A stretch of 21,077 nucleotides of DNA from NCBI GenBank assembly GCA_023391955.1, contig JAEWAA010000179.1, positions 1 to 21,077 on the forward strand. The letters run 5' to 3'. Below are positions 1 through 8,615 of the stretch, one piece after another. Under the pieces are notes generated by a model. That model made no database searches and was not told the origin of the DNA. It saw nothing but the letters and a program-made list of their open reading frames with translations. Positions within the stretch are counted from its first letter, which is position 1, and the number at the start of each line of letters is the position of its first letter. The position numbers and the translations under genes are program-made. The stretch is from Bacillota bacterium. GTDB taxonomy: Bacteria > Bacillota > Bacilli > Paenibacillales > NBRC-103111.

Positions 1-744
1 CAGGAGCCCCGGCCGGGCGTTGTGGCCATTCACGGCCACGGCTACGGCAGCAGGGAGATTGTCGGGCTGGAGCCGGACGGCGCCGAGCGCGGGGCTGAGC
101 CCGGTTTGCATAAGGATTTTGCCGTGGAGCTGGTAAAGCACGGTTTTGTGGTCGCAGCTCCGGAGCTGCTGGCCTTCGGCGACAGACGGCTGCCAGAGGA
201 TATTGCCGCAGGTCCCAAACAAAGCTCCTGTGCCCGGATCTCAGCGCAGCTGATGCTGCTGGGGCGCAATATCGGGGGCGTCCGGGTGGCGGAAACCATG
301 CAGACTGTAGGCTATCTGCTGTCCCGTCCAGATGTGAAGCCCGGAGCCATCGGCTGTATGGGGATTTCCGGCGGCGGCCTGGTGGCGGCCTATACGGCTG
401 CGCTGGATGAGCGCATTGGGGCAACCGTGGTCAGCGGCTACGCCAACACCTTCCAGGACAGCATCCTGTCCCGGATGCACTGCCTGGACAATTACATTCC
501 CGGCATTCTCCAGGATGCGGAAATGCCGGAGCTGATCGGTCTGATCGCTCCCCGCAGTCTGCTGGTGGAATCCGGGGAAGCGGACCGGGTGTTCCCCCGG
601 GAGGGAGCCTTGAAGGCCATGGAAAAGCTGGCCATGATTTATGAAGCGGCCGGCGCGGAAGAGGAGCTTGCCGTGGATTATTTCACCGGCGGGCATGAAA
701 TCAGCGGAGCGAAGGCATATGAGTGGCTCCGCCGGCTGGAATAG
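1..744 (+). CDS. alpha/beta hydrolase, Abhydrolase_7/acetyl-xylan-esterase-like (5' truncated)
   Basis: The frame is open to the left edge (it starts Q-E-P-R-P-G-V-V-A-I-H-G-H-G), so the true start lies upstream; a GTG at 22 is only an internal valine codon. The oxyanion-side HGHG motif, the nucleophile elbow G-I-S-G-G-G (serine codon near 370), an acidic residue in G-E-A-D-R-V-F-P and the final G-G-H-E give a plausible Ser-Asp-His triad. The H-C-L-D-N-Y-I-P-G segment and the L-I-A-P-R-S-L-L-V-E strand resemble the Abhydrolase_7 (dienelactone hydrolase/acetyl xylan esterase-like) family. It sits 33 bp before a pectin methylesterase in the same direction, so an esterase acting on decorated pectin oligomers is reasonable, but the substrate is inferred from neighbours. 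No signal peptide can be judged because the N-terminus is missing. Confidence 0.85.
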   Translation, partial: QEPRPGVVAIHGHGYGSREIVGLEPDGAERGAEPGLHKDFAVELVKHGFVVAAPELLAFGDRRLPEDIAAGPKQSSCARISAQLMLLGRNIGGVRVAETMQTVGYLLSRPDVKPGAIGCMGISGGGLVAAYTAALDERIGATVVSGYANTFQDSILSRMHCLDNYIPGILQDAEMPELIGLIAPRSLLVESGEADRVFPREGALKAMEKLAMIYEAAGAEEELAVDYFTGGHEISGAKAYEWLRRLE

Positions 745-777
745 AACAGAGCGAATACACCTTTAGGAGGAAACGAC

Positions 778-1776
778 ATGATCGTGGCCAAAGACGGAAG
801 CGGCGATTTTACATCCATTCAGGAAGCGGTGAACGCTATCCCCGGGGATGCCGAAGGCTGGACAGTCATTCACATTAAGAACGGCGAATACAAGGAAAAG
901 CTGGAAATTCTGAAGCCCCGCGTGAAGCTGGTGGGCGAAAGCGTGGAAGGCACGGTCCTCACCTTTGATGATTACGCCAAAAAAACCTTCCCCGACGGCA
1001 GAGAGTATGGCACCTTCAACTCCCAATCCTTCCTGATCGGCGCCGATGACTTCGAAGCCGAGAACCTGACTATTGCCAATACGGCAGGCAGCGGGGATAA
1101 GGTAGGCCAGGCTGTGGCGGTTTATGCCGACGGGGACCGGCTGGTGTTCCGGAACTGCCGGTTTACGGCCAGCCAGGACACCCTGTTTACCGCGCCTCTG
1201 CCTCCCAAGCCGGTAGAGCGGGCCACCTTTGGCGGGCCCCGGGATGAAACACCGCGGCGCAACCTGCGCCAATTGTATGACCGCTGCTACATTGCGGGAG
1301 ATGTGGACTTTATTTTTGGCTGCGCCACTGCGGTATTCACGGATTGCGAAATTTTCTCGAAGAAACGGCTTGTCCCCGAAGGGGGAGAAAAAACCATCCA
1401 CGGGTACATTACCGCCGCCTCCACGGATGAAGAGATTCCCTATGGCTATGTCTTCGCCAACTGCCGGCTGACCGGTGATGCGCCGGAGAATACCGTATAT
1501 CTGGGGCGCCCGTGGCGGGACTACGGCCATACGGTTTTCCTGAATTGCTGGATGGGTGCCCATATCAAGCCGGAGGGCTGGCATTATTGGAAGCCGGAGC
1601 GGGAGCATACCGCCCGTTACGAGGAATTCGGCAGTACCGGTCCCGGAGCAGGCAAACGGGAAAGCCGGGTGCCGTGGGCGAAGATTTTGACAGAGGAAGA
1701 AGCGGGTAAATATGAATTGAACCGGGTTCTGTCCGGCCAGGATGGCTGGAGCCCCTTGAAGGAGGAGCAAGCGTAA
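778..1776 (+). CDS. pectin methylesterase (pectinesterase, CE8), apparently cytoplasmic
   Basis: 332 residues. It removes methyl esters from homogalacturonan, giving free carboxylates plus methanol. The CE8 signatures are present in order: G-E-Y-K-E near residue 40, Q111 in Q-A-V-A-V, Q133 and D134 in S-Q-D-T-L-F, D177 in D-F-I-F-G, and R244/W246 in L-G-R-P-W. These match the oxyanion glutamines, the two catalytic aspartates and the substrate-binding Arg/Trp of the family. The protein begins directly with the beta-helix (M-I-V-A-K-D-G-S-G-D-F) and has no signal peptide, so it probably acts on imported oligomers. The start is fixed by AGGAGG at 765-770, seven bases before the ATG. It lies mid-operon, and its TAA shares one base with the next ATG (TAATG), suggesting coupled translation. 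Confidence 0.95.
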   Translation: MIVAKDGSGDFTSIQEAVNAIPGDAEGWTVIHIKNGEYKEKLEILKPRVKLVGESVEGTVLTFDDYAKKTFPDGREYGTFNSQSFLIGADDFEAENLTIANTAGSGDKVGQAVAVYADGDRLVFRNCRFTASQDTLFTAPLPPKPVERATFGGPRDETPRRNLRQLYDRCYIAGDVDFIFGCATAVFTDCEIFSKKRLVPEGGEKTIHGYITAASTDEEIPYGYVFANCRLTGDAPENTVYLGRPWRDYGHTVFLNCWMGAHIKPEGWHYWKPEREHTARYEEFGSTGPGAGKRESRVPWAKILTEEEAGKYELNRVLSGQDGWSPLKEEQA

Positions 1777-2459
1777 TGAGTGAGCTGACTGTATTTCTTG
1801 CGGGAGATTCCACCGTGGCGGATTATCCTCCCGAAAAACTGCCCATGCTGGGCTGGGGAGCCAAGCTGGGACTTTTTCTGGACGGCACCGTCAAGATCGT
1901 CAACCATGCGATGAACGGCCGCAGCTCCAAAAGCTTCATTAACGAAGGACGGCTGGAGCCTATCCGCGAAGCCATCGGCCCAGGGGATGTGTTCCTGATC
2001 CAGTTCGGCCACAATGACAGCAAGGAGGATGAGGAGCGCCGGACTGAGCCGTGGAGCAGCTACCAGGAGCATCTGGCCCAATATATTGCCGTTGCCCGGG
2101 AAAAAGGTGCGGTGCCGGTGCTGATCTCCTCCGTTTGCCGCCGCCGTTTCGATGACAGCGGACGTTTGGTGGACACCCACGGAGAATACCCCAAGGCCAT
2201 GGAGGATCTGGCCGAACGGGAGAAGGTGGCTTTTATTGATCTCACCGCCAAAAGTGCGGTTCTGCTCCGCCAACTGGGCAGCGAGGATTCCGAGCAGCTG
2301 TTCACCTGGCTGAAGCCGGGGGAAAATCCCAACTATCCGGAAGGCAGCCAGGACAATACCCACCTGAACGAATACGGTGCGGAAACCGTCGCCCGGCTGG
2401 TGGCCGAGGAGCTGGCTGTACTGGACACGCCGTTGAAGGATAAAATCAAGCTGGACTAA
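1776..2459 (+). CDS. rhamnogalacturonan acetylesterase-like SGNH/GDSL hydrolase (CE12)
   Basis: 227 residues. It probably deacetylates galacturonic acid in rhamnogalacturonan I backbones. All four SGNH blocks are visible: S12 in A-G-D-S-T-V, N47-G48 in the second block, N80 in G-H-N-D-S, and D193/H196 in D-N-T-H, giving the Ser-His-Asp triad. The G-D-S-T-V-A-D-Y start and the N-G-R-S-S-K-S-F block are characteristic of the RhgT/YesT-type CE12 enzymes. There is no signal peptide. AAGGAGG at 1759-1765 lies inside the end of the pectinesterase gene, and the start overlaps that gene's stop by one base. A strong terminator 20 bp downstream ends the operon. Family assignment is firm; the exact acetylated substrate is inferred. 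Confidence 0.92.
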   Translation: MSELTVFLAGDSTVADYPPEKLPMLGWGAKLGLFLDGTVKIVNHAMNGRSSKSFINEGRLEPIREAIGPGDVFLIQFGHNDSKEDEERRTEPWSSYQEHLAQYIAVAREKGAVPVLISSVCRRRFDDSGRLVDTHGEYPKAMEDLAEREKVAFIDLTAKSAVLLRQLGSEDSEQLFTWLKPGENPNYPEGSQDNTHLNEYGAETVARLVAEELAVLDTPLKDKIKLD

Positions 2460-2480
2460 TAGGATTAGGATAAAAACAAG

Positions 2481-2519
2481 AACCGCCGGAGGCTTGATGC
2501 TCTCCCGGCGGTTTTTTTT
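2481..2519 (+). terminator. intrinsic terminator of the pectin esterase operon
   Basis: A perfect 9-bp stem, AACCGCCGG (2481-2489) with CCGGCGGTT (2505-2513), has a 15-nt loop and runs into eight T residues. It lies 21 bp after the acetylesterase stop and separates the operon from lacZ. Confidence 0.93.
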
Positions 2520-2595
2520 GACCAAGAGCGATTCGACATTCATATTGTTATACCGTTCCGAATATTCTCTTATATTCACTGGGTTTTTCATGGCC

Positions 2596-2601
2596 TATAA
2601 T
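2596..2601 (+). promoter_or_regulatory. -10 box of the GH2 beta-galactosidase promoter
   Basis: A consensus TATAAT lies 39 bp before the lacZ ATG, which would give a leader of about 33 nt. At 17-bp spacing the -35 position (2573-2578, TATTCA) is poor, which fits a promoter that needs an activator. It is the only good box between the upstream terminator and the gene. Confidence 0.45.
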
Positions 2602-2640
2602 CAAATTATGCTCTTACTTCCCGATAAAAGAGGTGCTTTG

Positions 2641-5600
2641 ATGAAACCCAAATTCCGCTATACGCCCCCTGCCAACGGGTATCCGGAATGGAACAATAAC
2701 CCGGACATTTTCCAAGTGAACCGGATGGCTGCAGCCACCGCGTATATTCCGTATCCCACTGCCGAAGAAGCGGCAGCCGGTCAAGAGGAGGCGTCTCCCT
2801 GGAAAATGTCCCTGAACGGCACATGGCAATTCCATTATGCCGACAATCCGGAAGCGCGTCCCGTTGACTTTTACCGGGCGGATTACGATACCACCGGGTG
2901 GGACACCATTCCCGTTCCGGCCCACTGGCAATTTCACGGCTACGACTACCCCCAATATACCAATGTCACCTATCCCTGGAAGGGAAAAGAGGACCTGGAG
3001 CCGCCTTTTGCCCCGGTGCGTTATAACCCGGTGGGTTCGTATGTGCGGACCTTCACTGTGCCCGATAATTGGCGGGAGCGTCCCGTGTACATCAACTTCC
3101 AAGGGGTGGAGTCCGCCTTTTATGTATGGGTGAACGGGGATTTGGTAGGCTACAGCGAGGATACCTTCACCCCTGCGGAATTTGATCTGACCCCTTACCT
3201 CATTGACGGGAAAAACAAGCTGGCCGTAGAGGTCTACCGCTGGTGCGATGCCAGCTGGCTGGAGGATCAGGACTTCTGGCGGCTGTCGGGCATTTTCCGT
3301 GAGGTGTTCCTGTACAGCACCCCCATGCTTCATATCCGCGATGTTGCCGCCGTTACGGAGCTGGACGCCAGTTTCACCCACGCGCAGCTGAAGCTCAAGA
3401 CCACCGTTACCCGCTACCTTCCATCTGCCGGAGAAAAGGCCGCCGTGGAAGCCATCCTGCTGGATGCCTCCGGCCATGCCGTAACCGGTGAGCCAATTCT
3501 CTTGGAGGGCAGCTTCACCGGGGAGGGGGATTCGCTGGTTCTGGCCGCTTCTGCAGCTGTAGACAACCCTCTCCTGTGGAGCGCCGAGGCACCGAATCTG
3601 TACACGCTGGTCATTTGCCTGAAGGATGCCCAGGGACAGCTGCTTGAGGCCCAAAGCTGCAAAATCGGCTTCCGCCGCTTCGAAATTGAAGGCGGTCTCA
3701 TGAAAATTAACGGGCAGCGGATTATGTTCCGGGGTGTGAACCGTCATGAATTCGGCTGCGATACCGGACGGGCCGTGCGGGACGAGGACATGCTCCACGA
3801 CATTCTCCTGATGAAGCAAAACAACATCAATGCCGTGCGCACCTCCCATTACCCCAATCACCGCAAATGGTACAAACTGTGCGACGAATACGGATTGTAT
3901 GTCATCGACGAAACCAATCTGGAGACCCACGGCAGCTGGCGTTACGGCCAGCAGGAGGAGGAAGGGGCGCTGCCGGGCAGCAAGCCGGAGTGGACGGCCA
4001 ATGTCCTGGACCGCTGCAACTCCATGCTCCAGCGGGACAAGAATCATTCTTCCGTTATTATCTGGTCCTTAGGCAACGAATCCTTCGGCGGGGATAATTT
4101 CCAGAGGATGCATGACTACCTGCGGGAGCAGGACCCCACACGGGTGGTCCATTATGAAGGGATCTTCCATTTCCGTGCTACGGATGCCGCTTCGGATATC
4201 GAAAGCCATATGTACAGCAAGGTGGAGACACTGGAGGCGTATGCCCTAAGCCAGCCCTCTAAACCTTTTATCCTGTGCGAATACAGCCATGCCATGGGCA
4301 ACTCCTGCGGCGACCTGTACAAGTATTGGGAGATGTTCGACAAGTATCCGGTGCTCCAGGGAGGTTTTATCTGGGATTGGCGGGATCAGGCCATCCGGAC
4401 GGAGAATGCCGACGGGGAAACCTATTTGGCGTACGGCGGCGATTTCGGCGATTTTCCCAACGACGGCACCTTCAGCGGCAACGGCCTGATTTTTGCGGAT
4501 GGAGCAGTGACGCCCAAGCTGGCGGAGGTGAAGGGCTGTTACCAAAGCGTACGTTTCCGGGCAGCGGATTTGAGCAAAGGCACAGTGGAGCTGGAGAACC
4601 TCTTCCTTTTCACCAATTTGGAGGAGTTTGATCTTCACTGGCGTTTGGATGTTAACGGACAGTCCCGGCAGGAGGGAATTCTGACTGCAGCCGTAGCGCC
4701 ACTAGCCTCTGGTACGATTCAGGTTCCTTATACCCTGCCCGAAGCACTTCCCCGTGGGGAGGAAGCGGTGCTGACCCTGACACTGCTTCTGCGCAAAGAA
4801 GAGGTATGGGCTCCGGCGGGCCATGAAATCGCCTTTGGTCAGTTTATCCTTCCGGTGCCTGTAGCGGAAGCGGCGGCTGCGGGGAATATCTCCGGCGGCA
4901 GCCTCCGGGTAACGGAAACGGAGCAGGTTTTGACAGTAGAGGGAGATCGCTTCACGGTCATCTTCTCTCGGAAAACCGGCGAACTTACCTCCTACAAGGC
5001 AAACGGCTTGGAGCTGCTGGCCACCGGCCCGGCCCCCCACTTCTGGCGGGCAGTGACGGACAATGACCGGGGCAACAAACATCCTGTCCGCTGCGCCACC
5101 TGGCGGGAGGCAGGGCTGAACCGGAAGCTGCTCTCTTTTAAAACGGAAACGACAGCTGAGGGGGTAACGGTGGAAGCGGAATACCTGATTGCCACCGCAC
5201 CCCGGTCCCATTGTACTGTGCGTTATTCCCTTGATTCTGCAGGGGGCCTTGCGGTGGAGCAGGAGCTCACCCCCGGCGCCAATCTGCCGGAAATTCCCGT
5301 AGTTGGCCTTTTGTTTACGATGGAGCCGTCCTTCCACAACCTGACCTGGTATGGAATGGGGCCCCACGAGAATTACTGTGACCGTGTGGCGGGCGCCAGA
5401 CTGGGCGTGTACGAAGGAACGGTGGAGGAGCAGCTTACCCCGTATCTGCGTCCCCAGGAGAGCGGCAATAAAACCGGTGTTCGCTGGGCTGAAATCCGCA
5501 ACGACGGTGGTCAGGGGCTGCGTATTGAAGGGGCGCCTGCCGTGGAGCTTTCTGTGCTGCCTTATACGCCGGAGGAGCTGGAGTTGGCCGACCATGCCTA

Positions 5601-5757
5601 CAAACTCCCGCGGCAAACCCATACGGTGGTCCGGGTCAACGCCCGGCAAATGGGAGTCGGCGGTGACGACAGCTGGGGCGCCCATGTCCATCCGGAGTTC
5701 ACCCTGCCGGCGGATCGGACGTACACCAACCGCTTTGTGCTGAAGCCGATTTTCTAG
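2641..5757 (+). CDS. lacZ: beta-galactosidase, GH2 (LacZ type)
   Basis: 1038 residues, close to the 1024 of E. coli LacZ. It hydrolyses terminal beta-D-galactosides. In order it shows the jelly-roll sugar-binding domain (G-T-W-Q-F-H-Y and the W-L-E-D-Q-D-F-W-R-L-S-G-I-F-R region near residue 200), Ig-like domains, the TIM barrel with R-T-S-H-Y-P-N, acid/base E480 in S-L-G-N-E-S, nucleophile E547 in L-C-E-Y-S-H-A-M-G-N-S, and the C-terminal Bgal small-chain domain (Y-G-M-G-P-H-E-N-Y; E-S-G-N-K-T). The ATG at 2641 is preferred: it has AAGAGGTG at 2627-2634, and an in-frame extension would begin inside the upstream terminator. No signal peptide, so cytoplasmic. In this setting galactan or arabinogalactan side chains of pectin are as likely a source of substrate as lactose. 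It appears monocistronic. Confidence 0.95.
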   Translation: MKPKFRYTPPANGYPEWNNNPDIFQVNRMAAATAYIPYPTAEEAAAGQEEASPWKMSLNGTWQFHYADNPEARPVDFYRADYDTTGWDTIPVPAHWQFHGYDYPQYTNVTYPWKGKEDLEPPFAPVRYNPVGSYVRTFTVPDNWRERPVYINFQGVESAFYVWVNGDLVGYSEDTFTPAEFDLTPYLIDGKNKLAVEVYRWCDASWLEDQDFWRLSGIFREVFLYSTPMLHIRDVAAVTELDASFTHAQLKLKTTVTRYLPSAGEKAAVEAILLDASGHAVTGEPILLEGSFTGEGDSLVLAASAAVDNPLLWSAEAPNLYTLVICLKDAQGQLLEAQSCKIGFRRFEIEGGLMKINGQRIMFRGVNRHEFGCDTGRAVRDEDMLHDILLMKQNNINAVRTSHYPNHRKWYKLCDEYGLYVIDETNLETHGSWRYGQQEEEGALPGSKPEWTANVLDRCNSMLQRDKNHSSVIIWSLGNESFGGDNFQRMHDYLREQDPTRVVHYEGIFHFRATDAASDIESHMYSKVETLEAYALSQPSKPFILCEYSHAMGNSCGDLYKYWEMFDKYPVLQGGFIWDWRDQAIRTENADGETYLAYGGDFGDFPNDGTFSGNGLIFADGAVTPKLAEVKGCYQSVRFRAADLSKGTVELENLFLFTNLEEFDLHWRLDVNGQSRQEGILTAAVAPLASGTIQVPYTLPEALPRGEEAVLTLTLLLRKEEVWAPAGHEIAFGQFILPVPVAEAAAAGNISGGSLRVTETEQVLTVEGDRFTVIFSRKTGELTSYKANGLELLATGPAPHFWRAVTDNDRGNKHPVRCATWREAGLNRKLLSFKTETTAEGVTVEAEYLIATAPRSHCTVRYSLDSAGGLAVEQELTPGANLPEIPVVGLLFTMEPSFHNLTWYGMGPHENYCDRVAGARLGVYEGTVEEQLTPYLRPQESGNKTGVRWAEIRNDGGQGLRIEGAPAVELSVLPYTPEELELADHAYKLPRQTHTVVRVNARQMGVGGDDSWGAHVHPEFTLPADRTYTNRFVLKPIF

Positions 5758-5786
5758 ACGTTTGTCCGATGGAAACGCAAGGTAAG

Positions 5787-5951
5787 TAAATATTCATGTG
5801 AAATGACTGGGAGGGAAAGGAGTGACTTGAGGGCGAGTTTTTTGGCGGCTTTGAAACCTTAAATATCTAATCCAAATCAAGGCCGACAAAACGTGTTTGA
5901 GCATCCAAGTCACTCCTTTCCCGGTAAGGAATGAAACTTCATGAATATTTA
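5787..5951. repeat. 165-bp nested inverted repeat between lacZ and the oxidoreductase gene
   Basis: This accounts for most of the 329-bp gap between genes. Outer arms: TAAATATTCATG (5787-5798) and CATGAATATTTA (5940-5951), a perfect 12 bp. Inner arms: GGGAAAGGAGTGACTTG (5813-5829) and CAAGTCACTCCTTTCCC (5906-5922), a perfect 17 bp. The two arm pairs are separated by unpaired 14-nt and 17-nt spacers, and the centre is 76 nt with no ORF. An extra AAGTCACTC copy lies just outside at 5958-5966. It could be a MITE-like remnant, a structured RNA or a regulatory cruciform; I see no obvious target-site duplication and cannot assign it. Confidence 0.85.
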
Positions 5952-6086
5952 TATCTAAAGTCACTCTGTCGAACTAGTCGCAGAACCCCCACATCATATT
6001 CCGCAATCGGGAATTCGCGTGTAAAATAGAAAAAGAGCAATATTTTCCACACAGCCGTCTTTACCGAAAGGGGAAGAAATGAGCAT

Positions 6087-7148
6087 ATGGATCAAACCAT
6101 TTATCAAATCGCCATTATCGGCTTCGGCGGGATGGGCAGCTATCACACCCAACTGATCCAGCCGGTAGCCCAGCTTCAGGTCCGCGGAGTTTATGACATT
6201 CTGCCGTACCGTATGGAATTGGCCGCAACCCAGGGCCTTCGGGCTTACAGCAGCCTTGAGGAAGTGATGGAGGATGCAGAGGTGGATGTAGTGCTGATTG
6301 CCACCCCCAACGATTCCCATAAGGAGATTGCCATCCAGGCGCTCCAGGCGGGCAAACATGTGATTTGCGAAAAGCCGGTTACGATGAACTCGGCGGATTT
6401 CTTGGAGATTACAGCGGCGGCCGAAGCGGCCAAACGTGTATTTACGGTTCATCAAAACCGCCGGTGGGACCCGGATTTCTTGATTATCAAAGAAATTGTG
6501 GAGAAGAAAAAAGCCGGTGAGGTCTTCCATGTGGAATCCCGGGTACAAGGGGCCAACGGCATCCCCGGCGATTGGCGGCAACTTGCGGCCTACGGTGGAG
6601 GCATGCTGCTGGATTGGGGCGTGCATCTCTTGGACCAGCTGCTTTTGCTGACGGACAGCAAGATTGAAAGTGTAAAGGCGGACCTCAGCACCATTCTCGG
6701 CACCGAGGTGGATGACGGCTTCACGGCTACCATCCGGTTTAAGGACGGCCTCACCGCGGTCATTGAAGTAGGAACCACCAATTACATCAAGCTCCCCCGC
6801 TGGTATGTGAAGGGGACGGAGGGGACGGCGGTAATCCGCGACTGGAGTCTGGAAGGGGAGATTGTCCGCACCAATCCTGATGTAGCCAAGGTGGAGCCGA
6901 CTCCGATTCAGGCAGGGGTAGGGTTGACCAAAACCATGGCCCCGCCTTCGGAGAAATCCACTCTGCGCCTGCCGGTGGAGAAGGCCGCTCCCCCTGCACA
7001 AAGCTTCTACGAAAATTTCGCCGCTCTCCTGGACGGGCGCTCCGCCCAAGCGGTGAAGAATGAGCAGGTGCTGCGTGTGCTCCGGCTTATTGAGACGGTA
7101 TTTGAAGCGGCCCGTACCCAAACTGTAGTGAAGGACACGGACCTGTAA
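6087..7148 (+). CDS. Gfo/Idh/MocA-family NAD(P)-dependent oxidoreductase
   Basis: 353 residues. The N-terminal Rossmann fold carries G12-F-G14-G-M-G17, and E95-K96-P97 gives the family's conserved EKP motif, whose lysine is involved in catalysis. The C-terminal domain has the D176-W-G-V-H180 motif typical of the substrate site. Members oxidise or reduce sugars, inositols and sugar acids; the exact substrate cannot be read from sequence. The ATG at 6087 follows AAAGGGGA at 6068-6075; an ATG at 6079 is in another frame. The gene is 17 bp ahead of an MFS transporter and probably shares its transcript, so transport and oxidation of one sugar or sugar derivative is a fair guess. It is cytoplasmic. 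Confidence 0.93.
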   Translation: MDQTIYQIAIIGFGGMGSYHTQLIQPVAQLQVRGVYDILPYRMELAATQGLRAYSSLEEVMEDAEVDVVLIATPNDSHKEIAIQALQAGKHVICEKPVTMNSADFLEITAAAEAAKRVFTVHQNRRWDPDFLIIKEIVEKKKAGEVFHVESRVQGANGIPGDWRQLAAYGGGMLLDWGVHLLDQLLLLTDSKIESVKADLSTILGTEVDDGFTATIRFKDGLTAVIEVGTTNYIKLPRWYVKGTEGTAVIRDWSLEGEIVRTNPDVAKVEPTPIQAGVGLTKTMAPPSEKSTLRLPVEKAAPPAQSFYENFAALLDGRSAQAVKNEQVLRVLRLIETVFEAARTQTVVKDTDL

Positions 7149-7165
7149 CACACATGCGAGGCAGA

Positions 7166-8377
7166 ATGAACAGGATTTTTTTGCTGGCCATCGTATTCGG
7201 CGGGTTTCTGGTTTTCGGCTTTTCGGAAAATGTCAAAGGACCCGCCATCCCCCGGATTCAGGGGGATTTTTCCTTGGGAGACACGCAACTGGGACTGCTA
7301 CTTGCTCTCAATTCTCTGGGGTATCTGGTGGCCTGCTCGTTTACGGGCGCCTTGTCCCGCCGGATCGGCATCAAGCTGACGGGAATTCTCGCCTTTGTGC
7401 TGATGGCGGCTTCCGGGGTGCTGATGTATCTGGCGGCAAACTACCCATTTTTATCGGCGTCTTATTTTCTGATGTATATCGGCAACGGGATGCTGGAGAT
7501 CGGGCTGGCTATTATGGCGGCGCGAATTTTCACCAAAAACACCGGTTTTATGATGAATCTGGCCCATTTTTTCTACGGGCTCAGCTCGACGGTTGCTCCG
7601 ATTATCGGGGCTTCGATGATGGGCTGGCATTTTGGCGGAGGAGGAGAATGGGGCTGGCGGGGAATGTATCTGTTTATGCTCTCCCTGTCGCTGCTCCCGG
7701 TTATTCCCTCTTTGCTTGCTTCCTTTCCCCGGGGGGAGGAGGAGACCGGCCAAGAGGGGGTGCCGTTCCGGTTGCTGATGCGGGATAAGGTGGCCTGGCT
7801 GATTGTGGCGGTGCTTTCCTTCGGGGTGATCTCGGAGTTGGCAGTAGGCGGCTGGCTGGTGAATTTCCTGGAAAAAGCCTACGGTTGGACCACGGAGCGC
7901 GCATCCGGCATGCTGTCTTTATTTTTCCTGTGCTTTATGCTGGCCAGGCTGGTGCTGGGGCCGGTTACGGACCGCATCGGATATACCCTGTCCGTTATGA
8001 TCTTCGCCGGTTTTTCCGGGTTATGCAGCCTGGCCGCCATCCTGCTGGGGGAACCCGGCGCGTGGCTGTTTGCCGTTGCAGGAGCGGGGATCGCTCCGGT
8101 TTATCCCACGGTGATGGCGTTATTGGCCAAACGGTATCCCCAGGGCACAGAGACGGCCATTACCTTTACGGTGACGGCTATGGGGGTAGCCTGCGTCATC
8201 GGCAATGCGCTGATCGGGTGGATCATCGACGGAGTGGCCGCCCTTGCCGGCGGCGGGGACGCGCAGCTGCTGGGCCTGCAGGCCGGGTACGGCTTTATCG
8301 CGGCCATGGCACTGCTGTGCGCCGTTACCTGCCTGTATATGTACCGCGTCATGAAGCGGCAGGGGAATTTGCTTTAA
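7166..8377 (+). CDS. MFS transporter, probable sugar permease
   Basis: 403 residues from the ATG at 7166, which has GAGG at 7158-7161. An in-frame ATG at 7154 would add four residues but has no ribosome binding site. The protein is a string of about 12 hydrophobic segments with short charged loops; a G-A-L-S-R-R-I-G-I-K segment between TM2 and TM3 is the usual MFS loop motif, and G-P-V-T-D-R-I-G-Y repeats it in the second half. The N-L-A-H-F-F-Y-G-L-S-S region resembles FucP-like sugar/H+ symporters, which supports a carbohydrate substrate but does not name it. It is the only transporter in the window and follows the oxidoreductase gene by 17 bp, suggesting a two-gene operon ended by the hairpin at 8423. 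Confidence 0.88.
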   Translation: MNRIFLLAIVFGGFLVFGFSENVKGPAIPRIQGDFSLGDTQLGLLLALNSLGYLVACSFTGALSRRIGIKLTGILAFVLMAASGVLMYLAANYPFLSASYFLMYIGNGMLEIGLAIMAARIFTKNTGFMMNLAHFFYGLSSTVAPIIGASMMGWHFGGGGEWGWRGMYLFMLSLSLLPVIPSLLASFPRGEEETGQEGVPFRLLMRDKVAWLIVAVLSFGVISELAVGGWLVNFLEKAYGWTTERASGMLSLFFLCFMLARLVLGPVTDRIGYTLSVMIFAGFSGLCSLAAILLGEPGAWLFAVAGAGIAPVYPTVMALLAKRYPQGTETAITFTVTAMGVACVIGNALIGWIIDGVAALAGGGDAQLLGLQAGYGFIAAMALLCAVTCLYMYRVMKRQGNLL

Positions 8378-8422
8378 GGTAGTAGGGTGGCCACATGCTT
8401 TCGTGGCTAATGGATTTCGCAG

Positions 8423-8447
8423 CCGTGACCTTGGGTCCCGGTTTTTT
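8423..8447 (+). terminator. intrinsic terminator after the MFS gene
   Basis: CCG-T-GACC (8423-8430) pairs with GGTC-C-CGG (8434-8441) around a 3-nt loop, with one internal mismatch, followed by six T residues. It lies 46 bp after the transporter stop. Confidence 0.7.
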
Positions 8448-8615
8448 CGTTTGGGCGGCAGGAGGGGGAGGGTGCTGTTGAGGAGCGATAAGGTTCGGAT
8501 TGCTGCTGAAGATCGACAGGTGAGGAGGAGTGACAGATGCGGAGTGCTGCTGAATGGTTGGAGAGTGGGTGATGGGGATGAGGGGAAAAGGGGCAGGTGT
8601 GGGTAAAGGGATCGA
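8448..8615. other. G-rich spacer without a recognisable feature
   Basis: This stretch is purine- and G-rich on the plus strand. The only open frame across it (about 67 codons) is rich in Arg and Gly, has no ribosome binding site and resembles no family I know. I see nothing functional in it. Confidence 0.5.

Noticed and set aside
763..1770. Long minus-strand frame opposite the pectinesterase
   Set aside because: It is the antisense shadow of a GC-rich gene: no ribosome binding site and no family resemblance. The same applies to the 18997-20478 minus frame opposite thrC and the 10390-11274 plus frame opposite the first AraC gene.
2494..2640. A 49-residue N-terminal extension of the GH2 enzyme in the same frame
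   Set aside because: It would begin inside the upstream terminator, has no ribosome binding site and does not resemble LacZ; the ATG at 2641 has a good site.
5998..6027. Promoter of the oxidoreductase gene at TTCCGC/TAAAAT
   Set aside because: The -10-like TAAAAT at 6022 is fair, but the -35 position matches only two bases; the ATTCC-N7-GGAAT dyad overlapping it is short. Not strong enough to list.
8403..8606. A 67-codon plus-strand frame after the MFS gene
   Set aside because: Its start overlaps the terminator region, its composition is Arg/Gly-rich, and it has no ribosome binding site or recognisable motif.
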